DNA of 64,000 nucleotides, from contig SKCR01033471.1 in the NCBI GenBank assembly GCA_019454045.1, positions 186,001-250,000 on the forward strand, given 5' to 3'. Every line of letters starts with the position of its first letter. The stretch's first letter is position 1. Below the pieces are notes generated by a model, which was not told the origin of the DNA, did not search any database, and saw only the letters and a program-made list of their open reading frames with translations. Below, in pieces: positions 1 to 10,129 of the stretch. Made by a program: the position numbers and the translations under genes. Source of the DNA: Zanthoxylum bungeanum. Lineage: Eukaryota; Streptophyta; Magnoliopsida; Sapindales; Rutaceae.

Positions 1-673
1 CTTTTGCCTTTGAAAAACCCTAGAACATTTCCCTGCCTATGAATAGAACATGTAGCCACTTTCCTCAAGGGTTGAAACAAAAATCCTTTGAGCCAAAATC
101 CTTCAAAGCTTTCAACCTTCTTTGATTTCACCTTGAAGACTTCTTTCATCTTCTTGTCTTCTTTGTTTATGATGAGAATCAATCTTTGATAAACCTTCAA
201 CACAACCTAACCCAAAATTTCTAATCTTTCAGAGTTCTCAAGGAGGAAGATTGGTAGTCGGAGTTCCGACGTACTTGCAGAGTTGAATCACTCAGAGACT
301 TAAGAGGTTCTGAAGAAAATTATGGTGTATGGGCTTGAGGAGTTCCTTGAGTTCTTGCAGTCTAGAGGTACTAGAGTCGGTGGAGTTGTCACCACAGGTC
401 TTTTACCATCACTTGAAGATTTTCCCTTTATAATGGATTTGGGCTAGTAGCCGAGATACCCGGAGTGATTTTTTACTCACACGAGTTTTCCAATTCGTCA
501 CCAAAATTATTGTGTTGGTTTTGTGTGATTGATTTTAATATTCAGCTTTATATGAATTATGTTAATATTGTGGTTGCCTGTTGAGAATCTATAGTAACGT
601 TAATAATGACTTATCTTGATTATTGTGTTAAATTTTGCATAGGGTCAGAACCTTGGATAAACACGAACCTTCA
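1..673 (+). mobile_element. 5' LTR (3' portion) of SIRE-like Copia element
   Basis: The sequence ends in TTCA followed directly by a primer-binding site at 676, so this is the downstream part of a 5' LTR that begins before the window. The stretch at about 140-490 is recognisably related, though diverged, to the reverse complement of 24300-24650, including the block around GGTAGTCGGAGTTCC and the later GGAGTGATTTTTTAC. Both are therefore copies of one LTR family. Any open frame through it is not evidence of a gene. Confidence 0.75.
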
Positions 674-675
674 AT

Positions 676-688
676 TGGTATCATAGCC
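676..688 (+). other. primer-binding site (tRNA-Met type)
   Basis: TGGTATCATAGCC matches the initiator-Met tRNA primer site of plant Copia elements (TGGTATCAGAGC) with small changes. It lies two bases after the LTR end and 27 bases before the gag start codon. Confidence 0.75.
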
Positions 689-714
689 TGAACTCGATCT
701 TTGACCCAGTAGCT

Positions 715-2569
715 ATGGATCGTAGTCAACCCTTAAATTTCGCGCCATTTTCTGATGGTACAAAGTATTTACATTGGAAGGTTCGTATGAGAGCGTTCCT
801 TAAGTCCTTAGATGAGAGGGTTTAGATGACAGTAGAATACATATGGAAACCTTCCGTAATTTTAGTTGATGGGGTCTCTTCTCCTAAAGATAAATTGACA
901 TGGACCAAGGACGAATTTGATGATAGCAATAGGAACAACAAGGCAGTTAATGCCATACAAGGTGCTCTATGTTCTGCTGAATTTAGGAGAATCTCCATGT
1001 GTAAAATAACCAAGGATGCTTGGGACATCTAGTAGACTGTGCATGAAGGCACATTGTCTGTTAAAAATAATAGACTCCAGGATCTTGCTACTAGGTTTGA
1101 GGTCATCCGGATGAAAGATGATGAGACATTTGATGAGTTCTACGCTGAAATTAACAATGTCGTTAACTCAAGCTTTAACCTAGGTGAGACTATCCCTACC
1201 AGTATGATAGTTAAGAAAATCCTTAAATCCATTTGATAAGTTCCTACCCAAGATCACCGCCATCGAGGAGAGTAATGACCTTGATCAGCTTAAATTAGAT
1301 GACCTCGTAGAAAAATTACAGGTTTATGAGAAGAAACTTCCTGGTTAAGCCAAAAATTGTAGCGATGAAAATCGCGAAGGAAGTTGCTAATGATCTGTCT
1401 AGTGATGATAATGATACCCTCAAGGATCATGATTTGGCCAAGTTTGCAAAGAAGTTTAAGAAATTTCTTAAGCTGAAGAAGAATGGCCATAGAAGTAATA
1501 AGGATAGGGAAGATGAGCCTAGAGATAATAGGCATAGTAGAAGTGAGTCGAGAAAGGATATGGGTACCAAACCCCGAGGTATCCAATGTCATAAGTGTGA
1601 AGGTTATGGGCATATTCGACCTGAGTGCCCTACATACCTTAAGGCTAAAGGTAAGAGAGCCATGACAACCTCCCTTAGTGATTCAGAAGGTGGCTATACT
1701 TCTGATGAGTCTTCTAAAGATAAGAGCAATTTTATTGCCTTTTCTGCTAGTGTGTCTGGTGAGAGAGAGGATAATATTAGTAATGCTGATTCTGAATTCT
1801 CTCACAATGATTAATTGATGAGGATAGTCTTCAGGTAGCCTACACTGAATTATTTAATGAGAGTCTAGCTATCAAGAAGGCGAATATAGAAGTTAATAAA
1901 AGGCTGAAAGAAATAGCGCTAGAAAAGAATGAAGCTCAAGCTAAGTTTGAGCATAGCCTTGTGACGATTTATGACCTCAAAGAGAGGAATATAGGTATAG
2001 TTAGTAGAGTCAAAAATTTAGAAGATGAACTTGAAGATGCTATAGTCCAATTGTCTATATTTTCTAGTGGAAATAAACAACTAGACCACATGTTGGGGAT
2101 TAGTGATGAGCCTAATTATGCTAATGCGTCATCGTCTTGAACTGTGCTTGTCCCTCCGAAACATGACTTAGGCAAGAAGCCTGTTGAGTGTAGTCATGTG
2201 ATTTCTCCGTTGGTTCCTCTTCCTATGGCCCAACCTCGATATAGAGGTGTTGTGGATAAACCTCGCTCTCATCCGAGGTTTGTGTCTGTGTGCCATCACT
2301 GTGGCAATGCATGACACATTAGGCCTAAGTGCTTCATGTTGCACAAACAAAAGAAGAGGTCTAAGAGTGTGTCACCTAAATTTGCTACTTCAAATCTAGT
2401 TTCTCAAGTTTCTGCACTAATTAAACAGACACAATTTCTTAGTGAGAAACTTGCTTTGTTGACTAGGAATACTCATGTGGAAGAGGTTCCTAGAAAGGTT
2501 TGGGTGAGGAAGCAAGATGTCTTCCATATACTTCTGAATTCCTTGATAGGCATGATGGACCTTCTATAA
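715..2569 (+). pseudogene. SIRE-like Copia gag, decayed
   Basis: This is the capsid/nucleocapsid region of a Copia element. Reading starts at ATG 715 and shows a UBN2/DUF4219-type gag fold (DGTKYLHWKVRM near the start). A CCHC zinc knuckle follows near 1587-1632 (CHKCEGYGHIRPEC), then a Lys/Glu-rich probable coiled coil at about 1830-2090, and a second knuckle near 2291-2335 (CHHCG...HIRPKC). Two knuckles separated by a coiled coil suit SIRE/Maximus-type gag. It is broken by in-frame stops at 823 and near 1030 and 2311, and by frame changes near 1230 and 1335. The stop at 823 replaces what looks like a Trp codon. No protease follows, because the copy ends around 2570 where an opposite-strand integrase scrap begins. 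Confidence 0.8.
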
Positions 2570-3290
2570 TTAATTCCCTATGATGTGATTTTAACTCTAA
2601 CATATTTAATTTCTTTGGGAAAAGATGGAGAGTTATCACCTTGATTTTGTTAAGGAGGTTCTTCATTACCTTTATGTTGTGCTTGCTCCTTAACTTGCAA
2701 GTGATCATTGGGATCATCTAGATATAGATTATTTAGTTGCTCTCCCAAGTGATCCCCATTATCATCATCTTTCCTAGCTAGAACTTTGTTGATATATGAA
2801 GAGTTGTTAGATTCATCAAAATTCATATGCATAGACTCTTCAACTATCATAGTTCTTTTATTATATATTCTATATGCTTTGCTAGATGAAGAATATCCTA
2901 GAAAAATTCCAACATCGGATTTAAAATCAAATTTTCCAAGGTTATATTTTGTGTTCAAAATAAAACGTTTGCAACCGAAAACTTTAAAAAAAATGAAATA
3001 TTTAGTTTTTTACCTTTCCATAACTCATAGGGAGTTTTGTCAAGGCTTTTTCTCACTACCACTCTATTAATCACGAAACATGCGGTATTAACAGCTTCAG
3101 CCTAAAAGTGTTTTGGTAAGCGATGTTCATTAAGCATTGTCCTAACCATTTCTTGCAAGGATATATTCTTACACTCAACAACCTCGTTTTGTTAAGGTGT
3201 TCTAGCATAAGAAAATTGATGTTTTATGTCATGCTCTATGCAAAAATCTTCAAAGGTTGATTTTCAAATTCTCCCACATGATCACTTCTT
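2570..3290 (-). pseudogene. Copia integrase C-terminal fragment
   Basis: Read on the minus strand from about 3290, degraded sequence corresponds to the end of the integrase catalytic core (a TP.QN.VVE.KN-like glutamate motif, then LPKHF.AEAVNTA and KTPYELWKGK). The readable part at 2650-2958 includes FLGYSSSSKAYRIYNKRT, the conserved post-core block of Copia integrases. Stops and frame changes are frequent. It abuts the opposite-strand gag remnant, so the junction near 2570 is a rearrangement or truncated insertion. No LTR can be assigned to it. Confidence 0.75.
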
Positions 3291-3670
3291 ATGCGAGACT
3301 TCGACGTTCAAGAAAGAAAAGCGTTTCAAGTTCTCAAGAGTGCAAAGGAATTGTAAGTAGAAGCGATCGTGTATGCCAACTAGAGCTGCAACATTTGGTG
3401 CACTACATCTCGAGGAAAAATCAAGTAAGGAGATTCAAGGAAAAACTCTAAAAAGGGAATAAAGACAATTGAGGTATAATTTATTTATCATGTTATATTT
3501 ATTTAAAAAATAAAATTAAGATGCATGAATGATTAAATTAATGGAGATTAGTTTAATACAACAAGTTGTTTATATCAATAGCGACATAACCACGATCCTT
3601 AAAGCGGTTTTGGAAGAAAATTTTAAATTCTAATCATATAGATGCTTCCACGCTAATCTTAAAATCTTAC
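3291..3670. other. unassigned spacer
   Basis: About 380 bases with no convincing gene. The first half is purine-rich and the second half AT-rich. It separates the integrase scrap from the next LTR. Confidence 0.5.
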
Positions 3671-4212
3671 TGTTGGTATATTAGTGTTATTAAACAGTAA
3701 ACAAACATGCTTTAAACAATTCAAATCCAGAAAATTAAATGCAAAACCCTAGAAAACCCTAAAACTTGAAGAGCAAGAAAAACCTTATAATAATGACGAA
3801 TGCAGTGGTCTGGATCCAGAAGGTTCTCTGTCCTTAAGAACTTATCAGTGCTCTACAGATCTTGTGGCTAATGTTCTCCCAGGATAACCCGGATTCCTCT
3901 TGTTCAAGGGGCACACCTTAACAAGATCTCGAACTTGATAATGGGGGGACTATCTCTTGACTCAAACAACAATATGAGACTCAAAATTTTGGATGAAATT
4001 CGGATCCTCGAAAAATGAACATGGAGGCCCCCTTATAAAGGCATGGAAGGGTGCCTAAAGGACACCCCTTGGGCCCAAAAGGTTATACCTCTCCCATGCA
4101 ACCTTTGGATCCTATAACCATTTTATTTTCAATTGGAGGACATGTCCCTAATGAGTACCATCCAAGGGACATGTCCCTCCTCCATCCATATAATATTGAA
4201 TAATTTCCAACA
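3671..4212 (-). mobile_element. 3' LTR of truncated Copia element
   Basis: The segment begins TGTTGG and ends CCAACA, giving perfect terminal inverted repeats. It is followed on the plus strand by ATCTCCCAC, the reverse complement of a polypurine tract. Together with the minus-strand pol genes to the right, this makes it the 3' LTR of a minus-strand Copia. Length is 542 bp. Confidence 0.8.
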
Positions 4213-4799
4213 ATCTCCCACAAGTCTTCAAATATTCATGCAGACACTTAAGAGAGTTTCTGTGAACTAAAGCTGCATCGAAATAGGTAGCTTTCGCCTT
4301 AAACCTTTCCTAGTGAATGAAAATCGGATTTACTTGGCAAACCAGTGACCCATAGTCTTGAACTGTTCCGCCGTTGGTGTAAACTAAGATAATTGCCAAC
4401 ACACAACTTTACTTTGACCATTACCCGTTCTACGGTTGTGTTCATTTCGGCCCTGAACAACGATCCTGGATTCATCAAGCACTTTAGGGAAATCAGCCTA
4501 AAAAATCCCATGGAAGCGGCCTCACTTCTTACTTGAAATAGGTGATCTACTATGAAGAGGTAATCTGCCTTTACCCCCATTAGGACTCATCTCATAATAT
4601 AGTGATCATTAAAAGCCTTAGCTTATCCTAACCTTGACAGACAGCACTCGGCGTCATTTTCGAAATGGGAAAGAGTACAAAACTCTTCAGTGCTTGTTTT
4701 GAATTGCACAAAGTTTCTGTTGTCCCTTTTGAACCTAGATCTTGAGATCTCGAGTCAGCTAGGTTGGTTTTCCACAGTGACAATTCTTAGATTAAAAGC
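4213..4799 (-). other. Copia 3' untranslated region and polypurine tract
   Basis: The polypurine tract lies at 4213-4221 next to the LTR. About 580 bases of non-coding sequence separate it from the RNase H stop. A 93-codon open frame here has no recognisable domain and I treat it as chance. Confidence 0.55.
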
Positions 4800-7345
4800 T
4801 TCAAGCTCATTCCCCTCGAAGACTTCTCAACTTGCTCTCGATGTAAACCTTTAGTTAGTGGATCTGCTAAGTTTTCCTTCTACTTAACATAATCAATCGA
4901 TATTATGCCATTTGAGAGCAGTTGACGTATGATATTATGTCTTTGACGTATGTGTCGAGACTTACCATTATACATTGTATTTTGGGCTCTCCCAATAGCC
5001 GATTGGCTATCATAATGTATGCTAATCAATGGCACCGGTTTGGGCCAACTAGGAATATCCTCCATGAAGTTTCTAAGCCATTCCGCTTCTTCCGCTGTTT
5101 TGTCTAAGGCTATGAACTCTGATTCCATAGTAGACCGGGCAATACATGTTTGCCTCAAGGATTTCCATGACACGACTGCATTACCAAGTGTGAAAACAAA
5201 TCCACTCGTAGATTTGAAATCCACTGTATCATATATCCAGTTAGCATCGCTGTATCCCTCTAGAATAGCAGGATATCTCTCGTAATGTAGCCCATATTTT
5301 GAAGTTTCTCTCAGATACCTCAAAACTCTTACTATGTCTTTCTAGTGGTTATGTCCTGGATTGCTCGTATATATGCTAAGCCTATTCACAACTTGAGTGA
5401 TATCAGGTCGTGTGCAATTCGTGAGATACATCAGACTTCCGATGATTCTCGAATACTCTAATTGCGATACGCTTGAGCCAGTATTCTTTGATAGATGGAG
5501 AGTTATGTCCACGGAGGCTCTAGCCACATTTAGGTCCCATTTGATATATTTCTCAAGTATCTTCTCAATATAATGAGTATGAGATAATATATATCCGTCT
5601 GATGTCCTAGAAATCTTTATTCCTAGGATCACATCAGCTACTCCCAAATCTTTCATATCAAATCTGCTGGATAACACGTTTTTGGTAGACTGAATCATTT
5701 CATGATTACTACCAATTATCAGCATATCATCTACATAGAGACACACAATGACATATCCTTTTTTAGTTGATTTGGTGTACACACACTTATCACACTCATT
5801 GGTTTTGAACCCACTTGACAACATCTATTTGTCAAATTTCTCATGCCATTGTTTAGGTGTTTGTTTTAATCCGTACAAGGATTTTACAAGTTTGCACACC
5901 TTCTGTTCTTGTCCAGAAACATTAAACCTTTTTTGTTGTTCCATGTAAATCTCTTCATCCAATTCACCATTCAAGAATGTCATCTTTACATCCATTTGAT
6001 GTATTTCAAGACCAAATATAGCTGTTATGGCTATGAGCATTCTTATCGATGTTATAGTCACTAGTGAATAGGTGTCAAAGTAATCAATGCCTTCCTTTTG
6101 TCTATAACCTTTTATGACAAGTCTTGCCTTGTATTTATCTATTGATCCATCTGTTTTCATCTTCCGTTTGAATATCCATTTGTAGCCCAGTGGCTTACAA
6201 CCTGGAGGAAGATCAACCAACTCTCAAGTATGGTTCTGTAGGATTGAATCAATCTCATTGTTAATAGCCTCTTTCCACAGAGGTGCCTCTAGAGAAGACA
6301 TAGCTTCTTTATAACTTTGAGGCTCATTTTCTAATAGGTATATCAGAAAATCGGGACCAATACGTCTAGGTTCGATTATCTCAACGTTTGCACGTTGATA
6401 TGATTCTTGGTTAACCTGGTCACTGTCTTTGACAGTATCAATCATTCTTTTGAGAGACTCTGTTCTTTGTCTTTCCTTACAATGAAACGTCTCTTCAAAA
6501 AATATCGCATTCCCTGACTTAATTATCATATTCGGATGGATGTTAGGAATCTCAGACTTGTGTACCAAGAATCGATACGCACTACTGTTGCGAGAATATC
6601 CAATGAATATACAATCAACAGTTTTGGGTCCTATTCTAATACCCCCATTACTTTGGCAAGACACCCCCACACTTTTAGGTATTTGTAAGAAGGTACGTGA
6701 CCTTTCCACAACTCATATGGTGTCTTGTCCAATCTTCTGTGAGGAAGCTTGTTTAGAACGTAGTTCGTGGAAAGCAAGGCTTCCCCCACAAGTTCTGGGG
6801 TAAACCAGAACTTCTCAACATGGCGTTCATCATTTCATTCAACGTTCGATTTTTGCGCTCATCAATCCTGTTTTATTGAGGAGAATAAGGAGCAGTGGTT
6901 TCGTGAATAATTCCGTGCACGAAACAATATTCCCCGAATGGTGACACATATTTACCACATCTATCACTCCTGATTCTCTTGATTTTCTTGCCAAGTTGAT
7001 TTTCAACTTCGTTCTTATAGTGTATAAAACTCTCAATAGCTTCATCTTTGCTCCTCAGCAAATACACATAACTGAATCTTGTACTATCATCGATAAAAGT
7101 GACAAAATACTTTTTACCGCCTCGTTTTTGCACAATATTCATATCACACACATCAGTGTATACAAGTTCCAATGGTTCAGAACTTCGTTCTATGGAATTA
7201 AATGATGTTCTATGCATTTTTGCTTCAACACATGCCTCACACTTATGTTGGCTATCAATTGCAAATTTAAGTATAAGGTCCATGTTAATTAATTTACGCA
7301 TGCAAATTTGGGTGGTTTGGTGGCATGAGTTCCACTGTTCAAAAA
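4800..7345 (-). pseudogene. Copia pol: integrase, reverse transcriptase, RNase H (nonsense-mutated)
   Basis: Read on the minus strand from about 7345 to 4800. The integrase zinc-binding end (KCEACVEAKMHR) is followed by the core (LVYTDVC, FIDDSTRFSYVY, IRSDRCGKY) and the post-core block (IFIGYSRNSSAYRF). Reverse transcriptase follows, with YKARLVIKGYRQ, QMDVKMTFLNGEL, SLYGLKQTP and the catalytic LYVDDMLI box intact near 5720. RNase H carries [23 protein letters not shown] and [13 protein letters not shown], and the frame runs on to about 4800. Frame is largely kept, but stops interrupt it at 6221-6223, 5822-5824 and about 5324. At least two of these stand where Trp is expected, which fits C-to-T decay. 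Upstream integrase, protease and gag are missing, so the element is 5'-truncated near 7345. Confidence 0.9.
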
Positions 7346-7658
7346 AAAAAAAAGTATTTTGGATATTGTGGCCTAAACTATTTTTCCCCTTCTTTTGATA
7401 ATGAGTAAAATCCTCTGTGATAGCCATATTTGAGATTTGAGATCCTAACCATGACCAACCAATTGTGCTATGCTTATTATTATTATTTTTTTTTATGTTA
7501 CTATAATATCGTAAAAAAAAAACACAAACTTGTCGTTCATAATTAAAAACATTATAGTAAAGATCCAATTGGAAAGTTGGTTTTTCAGTTTTTCATCACT
7601 TTGAAATTACGTTATATAAGTATTATGTCCAGTATTAATGGATTGGATTAGTAGGTTA
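7346..7658. other. spacer left of the young Copia insertion
   Basis: AT-rich sequence with runs of A and T and no gene. It continues after the inserted element at 13203. The last five bases (GGTTA, 7654-7658) are the left target-site copy. Confidence 0.55.
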
Positions 7659-8008
7659 TGTTGACTTTGTGGTGCATAAAGACAGTTTGCACCGAAAGCA
7701 AACTGTCTTCATGCAACCACTTTGCATGTGCATGAGCTGTTTGCATTTGCATGAGCTGTGTGTGTGTGTGTATGAGCTGTGTGTGTGTGTGCAAACCGCG
7801 TGACACTGTTCACGCGGTTTGAGCACTATATAAGGAACCCAAAATCACCATCCCTGAAATCCCAAATCGTGAGGAAAGATAGAGAGTAAAGTGTTTGAGA
7901 GTTTTTTTGTAAAGCTTGGATTATAAGCTTTGTAATTCTTTTGTGTGTATATATAAAAGAAGAGTTTTCTCTCAATTCACCTCTATTATTGTGTGTTTAT
8001 TCACAACA
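7659..8008 (+). repeat. 5' LTR (350 bp)
   Basis: Starts TGTTGACTTTG and ends ATTCACAACA just before the primer site. Compared with the 3' LTR it carries one additional 21-bp TATGAGCTG-(TG)n unit at about 7770-7790. U3 contains GACAGTTTGC and GCAAACTGTC as 10-bp perfect inverted arms (7681-7690, 7698-7707) and three ATGAGCTG copies. Confidence 0.95.
7793..7834 (+). promoter_or_regulatory. LTR core promoter: inverted repeat plus TATA box
   Basis: Perfect 11-bp arms AAACCGCGTGA (7793-7803) and TCACGCGGTTT (7810-7820) enclose six bases and sit seven bases before the TATA box TATATAA (7827-7833). The same block is in the 3' LTR. A role in transcription is inferred from position only. Confidence 0.6.
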
Positions 8009-8010
8009 AG

Positions 8011-8022
8011 TGGTATCAGAGC
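8011..8022 (+). other. primer-binding site (tRNA-iMet)
   Basis: TGGTATCAGAGC, the exact canonical initiator-Met primer complement of plant Copia elements, lies two bases after the 5' LTR. Confidence 0.95.
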
Positions 8023-8289
8023 TACGGTTCCACGGAGGGATCCCGAAATTCAGTAACGAAGTTTCGGTTCGGAAAATCGATTCCGACAAAAGTTGTCAAA
8101 AATCGATTTTGAGCATATCATCGGACTTTTCACGGCGAGACGAGCTCGGTGATATTTTCCGGCGATCGGATCAAACGGCCGAGGACGACGACGAGCCGCA
8201 CGCGCCGCACGCGCCGGTCAGTAGCTGCTTCACGCGCTCCACACGCCGCCACACGCGCCGCACGCGCCAACCCAACGAAGAAGACGACC

Positions 8290-8445
8290 ACGTCAGCGCC
8301 AGTCAGCGCCACGTCAGCGCACAGTCAGCACACAGTCAGCGCCACGTCAGCGCACAGTCAGCAGCCCAGTCATCCGCCACGTCAGCGCACAGTCAGCGCC
8401 ACGTCAGCGCACAGTCAGCAGTCCAGTCAGCTGCCACGTCAGCGG
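8290..8445 (+). repeat. leader tandem repeats with ACGTCA cores
   Basis: Imperfect repeats built from GCCACGTCAGC and GCACAGTCAGC alternate across about 150 bases of the 5' untranslated leader. The repeated ACGTCA is the complement of the TGACGT core recognised by plant TGA/bZIP factors (family knowledge). Whether it acts as an enhancer here is inference. Confidence 0.8.
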
Positions 8446-8454
8446 TGCCTGGTA

Positions 8455-8660
8455 AATTTCAGATAGGTCCCTGAACTTTCTGGAAATTACAATTTAGCCC
8501 CTATACTTTCAAAATTTTCAATTTAGTCCCTGAACTATTTTGAAATTGCAATATAGTCCCTGAAGTTTTCCGTAATTGCACTTTGGCCCCTGAACTTTCG
8601 GAAATTGCACTTTGACCCCTGTAATTTCTGGAATTTGTAATTTGGTCCCTGTGTCGGATT
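8455..8660 (+). repeat. leader tandem repeats, GTCCCTGAACTTT units
   Basis: Five to six degenerate units of about 35-40 bases share a core like TAGTCCCTGAACTTTC followed by AAATTGCAATTT. They lie directly after the ACGTCA array and before the gag start. Confidence 0.8.
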
Positions 8661-8748
8661 TTGACAAACGAAGTGTCATTTCCACCATTTTCGACCATTC
8701 CGGACGCAACGGTGAGGTCCGTTTTTTGAAATTCTGCTTAGAATTTTT

Positions 8749-10122
8749 ATGATGGAGGGGAGCAACGGAAAAATGATTTTGTTAACCAGTACAAACTATT
8801 TCACATGGAGAGGAAGGATGAAAGACCTTCTGTATGTGAAGGACTATGATGGATCGGTATTTCTGGAGGAGAAACCAGAAGGAATGACCGATGGAAAGTG
8901 GGCTAATCTTCACCAGAAAACATGCAGTACTATTCGTCAGTGGATCGACGACAGTATCGTGAACCATGTCAGTGAAGAGATAAATGCACGTGTCTTATGG
9001 AGAAAGCTGGAGGAGCTTTTTCGAGCAAAGACTGGCAACAACAAGCTGTACTACATCAAGAAGATGATGGGTTTGAAATACCAGGAAGGTACAGCTGTGG
9101 CAGACCATATCAACGATTTCCTCGGAACCATGAAGGAATTGTCTGGATTGGGCATAGACTTCGGAGATGAGGTAAATGGCTTAATACTCCTTAATACGTT
9201 ACCAGAATCTTGGGAAACGTTCAGATCTACGGTGATCAATTCAGCCGCAGATGGGAAAGTCACTATGGAGATGGCAAAGACCAGGATCTTCGAGGAAGAA
9301 AAGAGGACGAGAATGCAGGAGTCAGCATCAGCCTCAACCTCAGAAGCTCTAGTGACAGAGAAGAACACCAGAAGGGGGAGGAGTAAAAGCCGAGGCCCAG
9401 GTAGACCAGACAAAAACTGGGGGAAATCAAGAACAAGGGATATTGAGTGCTATCACTGCAAAAAGAAAGGCCATATAAAGAGGGACTGTTACAAGCTGAA
9501 GAACGAGCAGTCCAGGAGAGATGGTGACTCTAACCAAGAAAGAGTTGCTACTACCACCGAGAAAACCTCCAAAGACTTCTGCATAATGTATGAAGAAGCT
9601 GTTGTGAATCTTGCCAGCCACGAGACCAGTTGGGTGATAGATAGTGGCGCCTCCATACACGCCACATCTCGCAGAGACTTCTTTTCATCTTACACACCAG
9701 GGGACTACGGTGCTGTAAGGATGGGGAATGACGGACAGTCTAAAGCCGTCGGTATTGGAGACATCTGCCTTGAAACAGAGAACGGGACAAGGCTAGTGTT
9801 GAAGGGAGTCAAGCACATCCCAGATATCCGGTTAAACCTGATCTCAACAGGCAAGCTGGATGATGAAGGTTTCTGCAGCACCTTTAGTGACGGATGCTGG
9901 AAGCTCACTAAAGGATCAATGGTCGTGGCACGAGGTAAGAAAGACTCAACTCTGTATTTGATGCATGCTAAGCTTTCAAATAGTAGCATAAATACAGTTA
10001 ACAGCAATGAGGCAGCCGAGCTATGGCATAAAAAGCTCGGTCCATATGAGCCAAAAGGGATGGAGATACTACGCAGGCGGAATGTTCTTCCGGAATTAAA
10101 AAACTCACACTTACGGAAGTGA
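8749..10122 (+). CDS. Copia gag-protease (truncated polyprotein)
   Basis: 457 residues. The start ATG at 8749 opens a gag domain of UBN2 type, with the typical TNYFTWRGRMKDLL near the N-terminus. A basic Arg/Lys/Ser/Gly stretch precedes the CCHC nucleocapsid knuckle CYHCKKKGHIKRDC (Cys234-Cys247). The aspartic protease has catalytic Asp298 in WVIDSGASIHAT and the partner block LISTGKLDDEG. The integrase zinc domain begins at WHKKLG (His427), but the position where a second zinc-binding His is usual reads Pro432. The frame ends early at 10120-10122, where the integrase continues in another frame, so a small indel near 10115 splits the polyprotein. The gag and protease parts look intact. Confidence 0.9.
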   Translation: MMEGSNGKMILLTSTNYFTWRGRMKDLLYVKDYDGSVFLEEKPEGMTDGKWANLHQKTCSTIRQWIDDSIVNHVSEEINARVLWRKLEELFRAKTGNNKLYYIKKMMGLKYQEGTAVADHINDFLGTMKELSGLGIDFGDEVNGLILLNTLPESWETFRSTVINSAADGKVTMEMAKTRIFEEEKRTRMQESASASTSEALVTEKNTRRGRSKSRGPGRPDKNWGKSRTRDIECYHCKKKGHIKRDCYKLKNEQSRRDGDSNQERVATTTEKTSKDFCIMYEEAVVNLASHETSWVIDSGASIHATSRRDFFSSYTPGDYGAVRMGNDGQSKAVGIGDICLETENGTRLVLKGVKHIPDIRLNLISTGKLDDEGFCSTFSDGCWKLTKGSMVVARGKKDSTLYLMHAKLSNSSINTVNSNEAAELWHKKLGPYEPKGMEILRRRNVLPELKNSHLRK

Positions 10123-10129
10123 ACACTGC

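Noticed and set aside
7941..8474. 177-codon open frame over the Copia LTR and leader
   Set aside because: It spans the LTR end, the primer site and the tandem repeats; the frame follows repeat periodicity and has no domain.
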